DNA from: Nannochloropsis salina CCMP1776
Lineage: Eukaryota > Sar > Eustigmatophyceae > Eustigmatales > Monodopsidaceae
DNA: 64,000 bases
Assembly: GCA_004565275.1 (NCBI GenBank)
Contig: SDOX01000122.1
Span: 880,642 to 944,641, forward strand
Direction of reading: 5' to 3'
The first letter of the stretch is position 1. Every line of letters begins with the position of its first letter. Positions 1 through 9,932 of the stretch are shown here, piece after piece. The notes under the pieces are model-generated. The model searched no databases. It had not been told where the DNA came from and saw nothing but the letters and a program-made list of their open reading frames with translations. The translations under genes and the position numbers were made by a program.

Positions 1-657
1 ACATTAAAATTATTAAGCGAAACGTCGGGCGTCTCTATGGAAGGTGTGGAGAGGGAAGTAGCTGCTTTCAGACAAGCTGTGGAGCCAGGATTTCAACGAC
101 GGGCGCCCTTTCCAACGGGCGACTTGAGCAATGAACGGTGTTTCGACTGCTATTCTTATGCCGATTTCCGTGTCGCGGCAAAGCTCCTCCCCAACCTGCG
201 CGCCCGAGCCACTTTCGTCCGTCAGCTGGGAGAGACTGTTCTTGGTGAAATCTTTGAGGGTCTAAGGGCAATCGATGCAAAAGCCGTGCCTCGAACGTAC
301 GATGCGCAAAAAGATGGGTTGGAAGAGGCACTAAGCGGGCTTAGCAGAATCCTTGCTTACATGAAATTGAAAGGCTTTCTGAAAGATTTCCGGGTGAACG
401 CCGATGACTACGACCGAGCCTCCTGGGATGAAGGGTTCAGCCTAGAGGTCCTGGTAACGGTCGTAGAACCAGCGACATTGGGAGGAAACGTTCAATTCAC
501 CGGGGAAGGGTTTCTTTTTCATCCGGACTACGTCGCTGAAACCTTGCTGGCCTACTTGGCACTTTGTGGTGTACGGAACGCAAAAGCACTCCAGGTACGG
601 AAAACGCATTTTGATGAGGGACACAATGTGCAATCTTCGATGTCTATGACAATTTGA
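1..657 (+). CDS. Hypothetical protein, 3' part of a gene cut by the window edge
   Basis: The frame is open from the first base of the window to a TGA stop at 655-657 (about 218 residues). A Met codon lies at 37, but the twelve codons before it are also open, so the gene or exon probably starts to the left. I do not recognise the family. The visible protein looks soluble and globular, without clear membrane segments or low-complexity tracts. It has a Cys pair near its start (RCFDCYSYADFR), a helical middle part rich in Leu and Arg, and a C-terminal half with alternating hydrophobic residues that may form beta strands (FSLEVLVTVVEP). No function can be given. The chance that it is coding is good because the composition is that of a folded protein and GC is higher than in the following spacer. 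Confidence 0.6.
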   Translation, partial: TLKLLSETSGVSMEGVEREVAAFRQAVEPGFQRRAPFPTGDLSNERCFDCYSYADFRVAAKLLPNLRARATFVRQLGETVLGEIFEGLRAIDAKAVPRTYDAQKDGLEEALSGLSRILAYMKLKGFLKDFRVNADDYDRASWDEGFSLEVLVTVVEPATLGGNVQFTGEGFLFHPDYVAETLLAYLALCGVRNAKALQVRKTHFDEGHNVQSSMSMTI

Positions 658-1196
658 GAACGTCCGAATTGGGTATCGCATTATTTTGTTTTTGAGCTTC
701 ATACGTTCGAAACAGTCTTACCTCTCCGCCAAACCTTGAGGGCCGTCATGAACTGCCGTATGAGGACGAAATTGTCAATGTGGGTCACTTTCCTGCATTA
801 TTCTCTTCATTACACAGTACCTGCTCGACACGGAGTATCGTCCAAATCCGAAGGACTACAACCCCACTGAAGTTTTGTATCAAATAAGTCTCGGAAAGGG
901 ATCAGAAAATTAAGGGGTGGCAACATCATTCATGTATTATTTTATAAAACGACTAAAGCATTCAAATACAAATAATTGAAGATAAGCCTACACTCATTTT
1001 GTTCTCGGTATCTTTGTAACGTGCAATTTTTCTTTAAACATTATTTTGTTACGATGAGAGTTGGGGGGGAGGTTGCTCGCCGGCAAGTGACCGTCTAATT
1101 GCGTCATCCGCTCCTTGTATTGGTGACGTGAAATATTTTTCAGCTTCTTTCAACGCATTCCCACTCGAACTAATCATTGAATGACAGACAGTAGTC
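658..1196. other. Intergenic spacer, 539 bp
   Basis: An AT-rich stretch between the unknown partial gene and the uracil-DNA glycosylase. It must hold the 3' end of the first gene and the promoter of the second. No RNA gene, repeat or conserved motif is recognised. Confidence 0.6.
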
Positions 1197-2462
1197 ATGA
1201 CACAGTCAAAACTATCAGCGTTTTTCCGTTCGTCAAGCCACAAGAAAACTGCGCCGAAAACGGGCGAGGACTGTTCGTCTGAAACGCGGCTGGAAAAACG
1301 GGTTTTGGACGACATTGATGATAACAGCGGTACATTGGAGAAGCATGACGTTGTGGCTGTTGTACAGCCTCCCGAGAAGAAAACGGCTTGCGGGAAAAAA
1401 ATCGAGGTTACCGCGGCATCGTTGGCTTTTGCTGCTCCCTCGAAGTCCTCCCCTACTCCATCGCCCTCTCCTTGTCTGCCACCGGCCCTGACAGCCCATC
1501 CCGTGCTGCAGTCTCTCGACGCGATGGACGATGGTTGGCGTCACTTTGTCGTGTCTCAGGCTGGCAAACCCTACTTTTCGCGGCTTCTTGCATTCCTTTC
1601 GCAAGAAATTACTAGTAGGCAAGTTGTGTATCCACCCTATCCCTTAGTGTTCTCTGCCTTAACCCTCTGCAGCTGGCTGGATGTCCGGGTAGTTATCATT
1701 GGCCAAGACCCTTATCATGGACCGAATCAAGCGCATGGGCTGGCATTTTCAGTGCTGCCTCCTACGCAGCCCCCTCCGAGCCTCAACAACATGTTCAAAG
1801 AGGCGATGGAGGACGTCAGCGGATTCACTAAGCCCTCGCACGGAAATTTGGAAGCCTGGAGCCGGCAAGGTGTCCTTTTGCTCAACACGGTGCTTACAGT
1901 TCGTCGTGGGCAGGCCAATTCACATAAGGGTAAAGGATGGGAAACGTTCACGGATGCTGTGATCAAGGAGCTGGACGTGAAGAAGAAGGGGTTGGTCTTC
2001 GTTTTATGGGGGAAGCCTGCGCAGGTGAGACTGTAATCTACTGAATTATGAGTGGTAGTGATCTTTGTCAGCTATATGATTGGTGTGGACGGCTCTGGGA
2101 ATCATGCACCCGTTGAGCACCCGGAAGGGCCTTTTCGGGTCACAGGTGTCCGCGTCACGTCCGGGATTGTCAGCTTCATTTGTTGTTCAAAGCGCTTCAT
2201 ATCATTGTTGAAGAGGCTGTTGTATGGCTCGTTGGTCCTTTTTTCTTTGTTTAGCTTCTCACGTTTCAACATTCATTACCCCTTCACGAAGGAAAAATGT
2301 AAAAGCATCAATCGCGCAAAGCATAGGGTCATCCAATGCGCGCACCCCTCACCGCTCTCCGCAACCAAGACAAACGCACCATTTATTGGATCCAAAAGCT
2401 TTTCGCGGACAAATGCTGCCCTTGTGGAACTTGGAAAAGAGCCGATCGACTGGCGCTTGTGA
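1197..2462 (+). CDS. UNG: Uracil-DNA glycosylase, family 1 (UNG), with PCNA-binding motif
   Basis: Removes uracil from DNA to start base excision repair. Two exons, 1197-2024 and 2292-2462, phase-0 intron of 267 bp (CAG|gtgaga ... acgaag|GAA), giving 332 residues. The water-activating motif GQDPYHG lies at about residues 169-175 with catalytic Asp171. The second motif HPSPLS at about 294-299 carries the catalytic His and sits in exon 2. The C-terminus GKEPIDWRL is typical of family 1. The first ten residues contain QSKLSAFF, a match to the PCNA-interacting QxxLxxFF box at the same place as in human nuclear UNG2. It is followed by about 90 disordered residues rich in Pro, Ser and Lys, so this looks like a nuclear form. 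The downstream neighbour is convergent. The family call is very secure; the exact acceptor is inferred from frame and homology. Confidence 0.95.
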
Positions 2463-2933
2463 TCCATGCGGGCCATAAGGCTCTCAAGATTGAGGACGTG
2501 GCCGAAGGCCGTCGCACAATGTAGCCAAGCTTGCCCAGGCTCGGCAGAGCGAGAGATTTCTCCAGGCAGAAATTTTTTGTGGGAAAATTCTACGTTGGAC
2601 AGGGCCTGCGGGCCGTCTGTACAGATAATGGGGGGCACAGTCTGGGAGGCATGGGGCTCGGCTCAGGGGTGGCGCAAGGAACGGAAGAGGGGCTGAAGCT
2701 CCGTTTGACGTTACGTTACATGATGACTTACAAATGTGACTTTTCACAAGCTTTTTGGACTCTTTGTCAAATGTCTTTTGCTCTCCCTGGAAGAGCGACC
2801 GCGATCGAGGCGGCGATACGACGAACGTACACATAGTTCTCTCCCACATACATGCCTCACATCTTCCTTTTTATTTTACATCGAACCACCACGTCTTCTC
2901 CAATTTTCTCGTTTACAGTTTCGTGCCTAGCTA
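2463..2933. other. Convergent intergenic spacer, 471 bp
   Basis: Shared 3' region between the UNG gene (+) and the four-helix membrane protein gene (-). Open frames here overlap each other in several registers and show no family resemblance. Presumably it holds both polyadenylation regions. Confidence 0.55.
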
Positions 2934-4157
2934 TTACTGTGACAATGGACTTGTGATACCCATAAACGTATTTCCCTCCTCCAACCCGATCTCGCTTGTC
3001 TCTTTCCCCTCCCCCATGCCCGCACTCTGGCTTCCCGCCACCTTTCCACACTCGTTCACATGTCGACTCCCCTGCGAATTCCATGTCTGTAGGATATTGG
3101 GCTGATTTCCTCCAAAGTATGAGGCCATGCCACGCCTAGGGGAACGGGCCCCCTGACGGCCTCTGCTGCTTTTCGCTTCGACGACGCCTTCTTCCTCGTT
3201 GACGAGGGCATTGCCAGTGCGAGCGCGACTACTTCCACTTCTTTGACCACTCTTATGCCCTGGAAAATTGCCACTCTGAATCTTGCTCGACCCCGCGCTT
3301 TCCAGGCTCGCATTTCGGGTCGCAAAGGGCCACATCCGGCCAGCTAAAGTACCGGAACTGCTACTCCAAGTCAGGATACAACGCTCAAATACCATGCGCC
3401 ACAGTGGCAGCGAAATAAAGACGGCCCCCATTGCTGCCATCACAAACATACAGAGCCCCATATGAACAGAGTAGCCATCCTGGAGCTCGCGGTGGTCACG
3501 AAGGAAAGCGAGAACCAGAAGACTCCAGGCAGCCGCACTGCCGATACCGCAGACTCCAGCCAAGAGAAATATGTTCCAGACCCAAGCCACAAGACTGGAA
3601 ATATGCTGCGGGCGGATCCATGAGCTCCCTATTACCAGAAAGAGTAGCAGGACGCCAGTATATCCCATGCCCAAGCTCAACAAAGCTGTTATTTGCGAAA
3701 TTCGCCACCAAACACATTTTTCCGTTGAATACATGGGACCTAGACCATTACAAAAACGAGGAGTTGATGATTCTCGAACTTCTCCAACATGATATATTGT
3801 CTCAAAAAGCCCTATGTGAGCATCTAAGGTGCTCTGAACGTTTGCATCCTCCACGGTCCACTCCGGGAGGAGAACAGCAGCCAAGCCCAAACCCCAAGCC
3901 AGAGTGGCAATGATGAAAGTTGCCAAAAAGACGCGTTTGGCAGTAATTTGTTTAAGACTTGAGTTAGGAGACAGCCACGATGGCGAGCAGGTTGACAGGT
4001 GCTGGGAAGGTCGCGGCATGAGCGCACCTGCGAGAGGTTTATGTGGAAGCAAAGCCCGGGCTGCTTGTACCAGAGGAAATGCAATGACAGGGAATTTCTC
4101 GGCGAACCAAAAACTGTCGGGAATCCGGGAAAATTCAGATAAATAATTCCATGTCAA
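2934..4157 (-). CDS. Four-helix (claudin/PMP22-like topology) membrane protein
   Basis: An intronless frame of 407 residues; a second possible start at 4019 would give 361. Four hydrophobic segments are visible. The first lies around residues 75-98. It is followed by a long loop holding the Cys pair of RFCNGLGPMYSTEKC and two Trp residues. Three more helices follow at roughly 152-176, 188-218 and 230-258. The last 145 residues are hydrophilic, rich in Ser, Gly and Arg, and probably cytosolic. One Cys-bearing loop between helices 1 and 2, with a Trp before the first helix ends, recalls the claudin/PMP22/tetraspan topology, but the W-GLW-C-C signature is not intact, so homology is not claimed. 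It is divergent to the first SGNH gene across 346 bp. Function unknown, probably a surface or endomembrane protein. Confidence 0.7.
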   Translation of the reverse strand: MTWNYLSEFSRIPDSFWFAEKFPVIAFPLVQAARALLPHKPLAGALMPRPSQHLSTCSPSWLSPNSSLKQITAKRVFLATFIIATLAWGLGLAAVLLPEWTVEDANVQSTLDAHIGLFETIYHVGEVRESSTPRFCNGLGPMYSTEKCVWWRISQITALLSLGMGYTGVLLLFLVIGSSWIRPQHISSLVAWVWNIFLLAGVCGIGSAAAWSLLVLAFLRDHRELQDGYSVHMGLCMFVMAAMGAVFISLPLWRMVFERCILTWSSSSGTLAGRMWPFATRNASLESAGSSKIQSGNFPGHKSGQRSGSSRARTGNALVNEEEGVVEAKSSRGRQGARSPRRGMASYFGGNQPNILQTWNSQGSRHVNECGKVAGSQSAGMGEGKETSEIGLEEGNTFMGITSPLSQ

Positions 4158-4503
4158 GATTTGAGTTTGGATTGCTCAGAAAATATGGACACTATGTTGG
4201 GGGTATGCGTAGGCAACCTTGGAAGAGCTTGAAAATTTGAACCGCCCGCTCTCGCCGACCGAGCCGTTAATTTGGCCGTTTTCCCCAACGCAGTTGACTT
4301 TGGTCTCGGTTACGTTTCACCGCACGATCGATGAGGCTCTATTTTAGGTCATAACCTTGGTCCTAAAATGCCTTTTCCCCATGCGTGACACCGGCCATCT
4401 ACGTAATGATGACTGAATCTGACTGACCGTGTCGTATTTCATACTCGTATCACGGTAGGGAAGACTTGTGCGCCTCGGCATATCTTCAAGAACTTTTAAA
4501 CCC
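4158..4503. promoter_or_regulatory. Divergent intergenic region, presumed bidirectional promoter
   Basis: These 346 bp separate the start of the four-helix membrane protein gene (-) from the start of the first SGNH gene (+), so both promoters must lie here. This is inferred from position only; no TATA box or named element is claimed. Confidence 0.4.
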
Positions 4504-6402
4504 ATGGCAGAGAATCATGCAAACGATTGTCACTATCTGATGAAAGGAGATGACGAGGAGACTTGTATCGATGGGCTCAACACGCCAAATAAGCACCAGA
4601 ACGAGGAATTTTGGAAAAAGAAAACCAGCCGATGGGAGGAGGGAAGCTCACTACGCCGCATGCTCAAGGTGTTCATCTTTGTGATCGTGCTCCTCTTCGT
4701 AACGAATCTGGTCTATGAGCAAACAAAAGAAAATAGTAAGAAATTGGATGATCTTAGCCTGGCTACAATCCAGCATGGAGAGAGCTCGAGCGCAGACGAG
4801 GAAAATGAGGTTGTCGCAGCTGCCAATGATGAGGGTTTGCATCAAGAAACATCCGGCAACGGGAACAAGGCAGATCTTCTTCAGATGAATGTAGCAAATG
4901 AGACCACCAAGATGTTGACTGCTCGGCAAACCATCGACTCTGCCCTTAAGGCGCTACAAAGAGATGTAGGGCCCGAGTATGCTTCGGAGCTGTTTGGGTC
5001 ATTACGCTTTTGGAACAGGAGGTATATCAAGCAGAAGCTGATTCGCGCTCTGCTGGGTCAGAACGGCTGTCCGGGCAAGGCCCAGAGTGACCACGACTTC
5101 ATCATGTCTTTCGCAGGGACCTCTGTGACGGCTGGGCACGACAATTACTTCAATGAGTCCTATCCAATTGTTCTAGAAAGGCTTTTGCTCGACTCGTATA
5201 CTGCTGCAGGATTGAATCTGGAAGTTCGGAATCATGCCATGGGGTTCAACCCTGCCATTCCCGCGGCATTCTGTGTGAGGAGCCAATTAGGAGAAGACAC
5301 GGATGTGGCGGCTTGGGAGTTCGAGATGAGTATCAGTGGGCCTCTCAAGAACGCTTACGTGGAGGAGTGGATGCGAAATGCTTTGTACTTGCCGAAACGT
5401 CCCGCTCTCCTCATGCTTAACGGTGGAGGGGGTTCTCGTAAGCCTGCTTCGGATGAAGACATTTTAGAGCCTCGTACAGGGCCTCCGCCACTTTATGGCT
5501 ATGGAGGAGATAAAGGTGATTTGTTCGAGTATTATGATGCTTTTGGCGTGCATTCGCAAGCAATGCATGAGGCTGTCTGGAAGCTGGATCACCTTGACAA
5601 ATTCAACTTTCATGCTTTGGTCCAGGCGGGAAAATCGACGCCAAAACCTGCGAAATGGCATCCAGGTCCGGGTGGACACTTGCTTCGGGCTCAGATATTG
5701 GCACACCACTATCTGAGATTACTGGACGAAGCTATCATATCAGTGCTGGCGGCATTGCATGGAGAGAATACCATGCCTAAATTGGAAACGCTTTTGGAAA
5801 CGACGACTCCACTGGAGCAAGACCCGACTGTGAACGAATTCAAGCTTCCACCCCCGTTATATTGTGATGACTTCTTTTGCGGGTCTCCAGCTTCATGCGC
5901 CATGACCTTTAAGCCGATCGCTCAAGGGTCACTCTTAGAACTCGTAGTGTCCCCGCCGGAGCTGAAGACGGCAAAGCCAACGATAGAGTCTCAAAACAAC
6001 AGTATGTGGCACACACAACTCATTACCTATGATCAAAATGCTGTCGTAAATGCCCGAAATCGTGGTGCTCAATACTTAGATATGAAATACGTGCTTCAGG
6101 GCAACAAGTATGCAGGGCCTTTAGTGCTGGGAGTTGAAACGCATAACAAGCACCACATGCTATTTTGCCAGCCGCCGGGAAGCGGAGAGAATCAAGCTCC
6201 TATAGGCCGCAATTCCAGCATTCTCGTCGATGGCAAAGACTCACCTTTCGAATTGGAAGACAGTTTTTACTTGACTCACACAATTCGAGCACCCTGCTGG
6301 GCCACAAAACATCAATTGGAGCCAGGAAACCACACAATCACTATTACCCCCACAAATGCAGATGGAAAATATATAAGCTTATCGGCAGTCATCTGGTTTT
6401 AG
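4504..6402 (+). CDS. Membrane-anchored SGNH-hydrolase-like protein, copy A
   Basis: Single exon, 632 residues from the ATG at 4504. An acidic cytosolic tail of about 50 residues precedes one hydrophobic segment at about 55-74 (MLKVFIFVIVLLFVTNLVYE), which gives a type II membrane topology. A linker follows, then a domain with the block order of SGNH/GDSL esterases: GTSVTAGHD near residue 205 with the candidate nucleophile Ser, NHAMG as block II, LMLNGGGG, and WHPGPGGHLL near 385 supplying the candidate catalytic His. A Cys-rich joint (YCDDFFCGSPASC) leads into a C-terminal beta-rich domain of about 190 residues. An enzyme acting on sugar or lipid esters in the Golgi or cell wall is plausible but not shown. 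It is followed in tandem by a close paralogue at 7497-9473. Confidence 0.85.
   Translation: MAENHANDCHYLMKGDDEETCIDGLNTPNKHQNEEFWKKKTSRWEEGSSLRRMLKVFIFVIVLLFVTNLVYEQTKENSKKLDDLSLATIQHGESSSADEENEVVAAANDEGLHQETSGNGNKADLLQMNVANETTKMLTARQTIDSALKALQRDVGPEYASELFGSLRFWNRRYIKQKLIRALLGQNGCPGKAQSDHDFIMSFAGTSVTAGHDNYFNESYPIVLERLLLDSYTAAGLNLEVRNHAMGFNPAIPAAFCVRSQLGEDTDVAAWEFEMSISGPLKNAYVEEWMRNALYLPKRPALLMLNGGGGSRKPASDEDILEPRTGPPPLYGYGGDKGDLFEYYDAFGVHSQAMHEAVWKLDHLDKFNFHALVQAGKSTPKPAKWHPGPGGHLLRAQILAHHYLRLLDEAIISVLAALHGENTMPKLETLLETTTPLEQDPTVNEFKLPPPLYCDDFFCGSPASCAMTFKPIAQGSLLELVVSPPELKTAKPTIESQNNSMWHTQLITYDQNAVVNARNRGAQYLDMKYVLQGNKYAGPLVLGVETHNKHHMLFCQPPGSGENQAPIGRNSSILVDGKDSPFELEDSFYLTHTIRAPCWATKHQLEPGNHTITITPTNADGKYISLSAVIWF
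4552..5735 (+). repeat. Near-identical block shared with the tandem paralogue (copy A)
   Basis: This block matches 7575-8758 almost base for base over long runs, including silent positions, and has the same total length. Short non-matching patches interrupt it at about 4720-4750, 4872-4895, 5242-5250, 5326-5336 and 5425-5500. After about 5735 the two genes diverge abruptly. Confidence 0.85.
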
Positions 6403-7496
6403 GTGCGTTTATAGGGAAGAGGGGCTCACTCTCACATAAGCACTGTTCAAATCGTCATTTCAGGGTATATTTAAAGAGATATATAGGACTTTCTTGTATT
6501 GCCTTCTGCGCAAAGGGAGACATTCCATCTATTATTGACAGTTCAGCTATCAACCCTTTGGAATGTGAATTCACAAAAGTAAACAATACAAAACACTTCT
6601 ATACGATTGTAGGACAAGATAAAGTCTTGTTGAACCTCTAAACAGAAATAGCACGGGGGAATGATATAAAGGTGTATACGCGTAGCGTAAGCTGTACGTA
6701 CCCTCTGTGCCAAGCTACCATTATTTCGAAATTGCTCTGATTCTCAATTTTTCTTCATGCATTTATACGACGACCAAAAAAGATCTTGGTTTTACAGCGT
6801 ATGAAAGCTACCTCTCTTGTGATAATTACTATTTGTAGAAGTCAAAAGTTTGGGTTTTAATGATAACTAAAATTTGTAAAATCGAAAATGAGGATGACGA
6901 GGAACCTCTCGGGCGTCGACTTTATGTTTTTTTCCTTGAAATGCTTACTCAACGTCCTCCACTTGCCGACCTACTCTCCTCCTTTTGCCATACAGGCGAC
7001 AGTGATAATGCAAAATTAGACACTTTTGGTGGTTGTTGAACGAAAAGCAAATCGAGCGTGAAAAGTCGACGGGATAATGCAAAGACGCAACTTTGCACCA
7101 GCTTCAGTGTCCTAAAAGAATGATAGACTGTACATCATGAAGTTTCAAAAATAGTATGGACATATCAAAACGTGACGGCCTGTTAACCTAGAAAGAGAGC
7201 ACCTTCAAGCGCCTGGACCTTGGGGCAAATTTGAAAATTTGAATAGTGTGGCGGAGGTTGCACGAGGGACAGGTGCCCAGCGAGCACAAGCAAGTTCGGC
7301 ACATTTGAATTGTAACTCGTGCACTCGTGAACATGGTGAAGGGCCTGAAACATCCCACAAGACGAGCAAAGCATGGAAGTTTCGGACGAACCTCAAGGAG
7401 AGAACTGCCTAACGGATAGACACTTCATGTCATCTAACATTTACGCATGGCCTTCCGCCACTTTTTCAGCCAGGCACCGAACCTCCTCTTGAAACC
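6403..7496. other. Intergenic spacer between the SGNH paralogues, about 1.1 kb
   Basis: An AT-rich stretch with no convincing coding frame. It shows no similarity to the flank upstream of copy A, so the duplication does not visibly extend into it. It must contain the 3' end of copy A and the promoter of copy B. Confidence 0.6.
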
Positions 7497-9473
7497 ATGT
7501 CCCCACTAGAGGCCGATGGGGCAACAGCAGGGAGAGAAACTGATTACGATCGACATCACTTGCTCCAACGAAACGACGAGGAGACTTGTATCGATGGGCT
7601 CAACACGCCAAATAAGCACCAGAACGAGGAATTTTGGAAAAAGAAAACCAGCCGATGGGAGGAGGGAAGCTCACTGCGCCGCATGCTCAAGGTATTCATC
7701 TTTGTGACCGTGCTCCTCTTCGTAACGAATCTGGTCTATGAAATGCAAAGCAGTAAAAAATCGGATGATCTTAGCCTGGCTACAATCCAGCATGGAGAGA
7801 GCTCGAGCGCAGACGAGGAAAATGAGGTTGCCGCAGCTGCCAATGATGAGGGTTTGCATCAAGAAACATCCGGCAACGGGAACAAGGCAGATTTTCTCAA
7901 TAAGATAGATGTGGCAAATGAGACCACCAAGATGTTGACTGCTCGGCAAACCATCGACTCTGCCCTTAAGGCGCTACAAAGAGATGTAGGGCCCGAGTAT
8001 GCTTCGGAGCTGTTTGGGTCATTACGCTTTTGGAACAGGAGGTATATCAAGCAGAAGCTGATTCGTGCTCTGCTGGGTCAGAACGGCTGTCCGGGCAAGG
8101 CCCAGAGTGACCACGACTTCATCATGTCTTTCGCAGGGACCTCTGTGACGGCTGGGCACGACAACTTCTTCAATCAGTCCTATCCAATTGTTCTAGAAAG
8201 GCTTTTGCTCGACTCGTATACTGCTGCAGGATTGAATCTGGAAGTTCGGAATCATGCCATGGGAAATAATCCTGCCATTCCCGCGGCATTCTGTGTGAGG
8301 AGCCAATTAGGAGAAGACACGGATGTGGCGGCTTGGGAGTTCGAGATGATGGTCAGTGGGCCTCTCAAGAACGCTTACGTGGAGGAGTGGATGCGAAATG
8401 CTTTGTACTTGCCGAAACGTCCCGCTCTCCTCATGCTTAACGGTGGGGAGGGTGCTCGTGAGCCTGATTCGGAAGGCGCACTTCCAGTAGACGCCCGCAC
8501 AGGGTCTCCACCTCCATTCAGCTATGGAGGAGATAAAGGTGATTTGTTCGAGTATTATGATGCTTTTGGCGTGCATTCGCAAGCAATGCATGAGGCTGTC
8601 TGGAAGCTGGATCACCTTGACAAATTCAACTTTCATGCTTTGGTCCAGGCGGGGAAGCCGACGCCAAAACCTGCGAAATGGCATCCAGGTCCGGGTGGAC
8701 ACTTGCTTCGGGCTCAGATATTGGCACACCACTATCTGAGATTACTGGACGATGCTATTGTTGTGGTACAAGAGACATTTTCCGAGACTGGCCAAGATAA
8801 TGCCACGATAGAATTCATAGATGATGCTGACAGTGCTGTCAGAAAAGACATGGGTACCTATTCCGCAGGGGGAAAAAATGTGGAAGACGCTACGTTGGAC
8901 CTCCCTCCCCCTTTGTACTGTGACCACTTTTTCTGTGGCTCTCCGGCTTCATGCGCTATGACTTTCGAGCCCAAAGAACAAGGGTCGCTGCTCGACCTCG
9001 TTCTCTCACCTGCGAACTTAAGATCGACCAAGCCTACCGTTGAGCCTCAAAAACACAAAATGTGGCACGTGCAGCTGTATGCCGCCGACTTTGATGCTGT
9101 GGTCTTCTCACAAAAACAAGGTTTTCAATACTTGGATATGAAGTACGTGCTTCAAGGTAATCACAAAGCTGGGCCTTTAAAGTTGGCTGTCAAATCACGA
9201 AGCGAAAATCACATCGTCTTTTGCCAACCGCCAAAGGTATGGGGACACATGCCAGCGCATTGCGGAGATCTGAAAGATGATGCGGTAGTAAAAATAGATG
9301 AAAAGCGCGTCTCAATGGTCAAGTCGTCAAGTCTTTACGACAAGGAATCCTCGCAGCCACCCAATTGCTGGATTTCGGAGTGGAAAGTCAAACCGGGGTC
9401 ACACGTTATTACCATCACTCCTACAAATAGTGATGGAAGCTATGTTACCTTGTCGGCCTTGATCTGGTTTTGA
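7497..9473 (+). CDS. Membrane-anchored SGNH-hydrolase-like protein, copy B
   Basis: Single exon, 658 residues, same architecture as copy A: cytosolic tail, one membrane segment at about residues 62-82, linker, SGNH-like domain with GTSVTAGHD, NHAMG and WHPGPGGHLL, then a Cys-rich joint and beta-rich C-terminal domain. All candidate catalytic residues are kept, so both copies look functional. It differs from A in the first 26 residues, in the linker, in a loop after the LMLNGG motif (a different and slightly longer sequence) and throughout the C-terminal domain. There LPPPLYCD, FFCGSPASCAMTF and YLDMKYVLQGN remain conserved but the rest is only moderately similar. The pair may have the same chemistry with different substrate or partner specificity. 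That is inference. Confidence 0.85.
   Translation: MSPLEADGATAGRETDYDRHHLLQRNDEETCIDGLNTPNKHQNEEFWKKKTSRWEEGSSLRRMLKVFIFVTVLLFVTNLVYEMQSSKKSDDLSLATIQHGESSSADEENEVAAAANDEGLHQETSGNGNKADFLNKIDVANETTKMLTARQTIDSALKALQRDVGPEYASELFGSLRFWNRRYIKQKLIRALLGQNGCPGKAQSDHDFIMSFAGTSVTAGHDNFFNQSYPIVLERLLLDSYTAAGLNLEVRNHAMGNNPAIPAAFCVRSQLGEDTDVAAWEFEMMVSGPLKNAYVEEWMRNALYLPKRPALLMLNGGEGAREPDSEGALPVDARTGSPPPFSYGGDKGDLFEYYDAFGVHSQAMHEAVWKLDHLDKFNFHALVQAGKPTPKPAKWHPGPGGHLLRAQILAHHYLRLLDDAIVVVQETFSETGQDNATIEFIDDADSAVRKDMGTYSAGGKNVEDATLDLPPPLYCDHFFCGSPASCAMTFEPKEQGSLLDLVLSPANLRSTKPTVEPQKHKMWHVQLYAADFDAVVFSQKQGFQYLDMKYVLQGNHKAGPLKLAVKSRSENHIVFCQPPKVWGHMPAHCGDLKDDAVVKIDEKRVSMVKSSSLYDKESSQPPNCWISEWKVKPGSHVITITPTNSDGSYVTLSALIWF
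7575..8758 (+). repeat. Near-identical block shared with the tandem paralogue (copy B)
   Basis: Partner of 4552-5735. Small indels of 3-6 bases in the linker and the loop after LMLNGG cancel out, so the block has the same length. Identity stops abruptly at about 8758. Confidence 0.85.
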
Positions 9474-9932
9474 AAACTGTAGGAAATTTCAAGCCTTTCG
9501 ACGGACATATCTCTATTTTTTGCGAGCATACTACATGTGTATAAATAACCACGCTCGGATGGAAAGAAGTGCGGTCTGTGTGGGAAAAGAAGGAATACAT
9601 ACAAAACGTGTCATGCTTTGTGAAGATGTGACCATGCCTCCACGTCCGAATATGTTACTGCTCCCTTTTTTTCATTTAAGGAAAAGATGCGAAATATAGA
9701 AAGCTACATCAATCCGAGAACATAAAGGCTTGTCAATCTGTGACTCGAAAATTAAATATTATATAAATTCAGTGCAGGTGTCGGTATCCCGGGGCCGCTG
9801 TCGGTGGCCTCTACATACTCGTCGGACCGTTAATATTCAAAAAGCCGTTGACTATCGTGCAAGAGATCTCGGACACTTGTCAGCGCGCCATTTTAGTGGG
9901 CTTTCAGCTTTTCCTTTCGTGTAATTTGCTCG
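9474..9932. other. Intergenic spacer, 459 bp
   Basis: AT-rich sequence between SGNH copy B and the proposed first exon of the giant gene. No feature recognised; presumed to hold a terminator region and a promoter. Confidence 0.5.
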
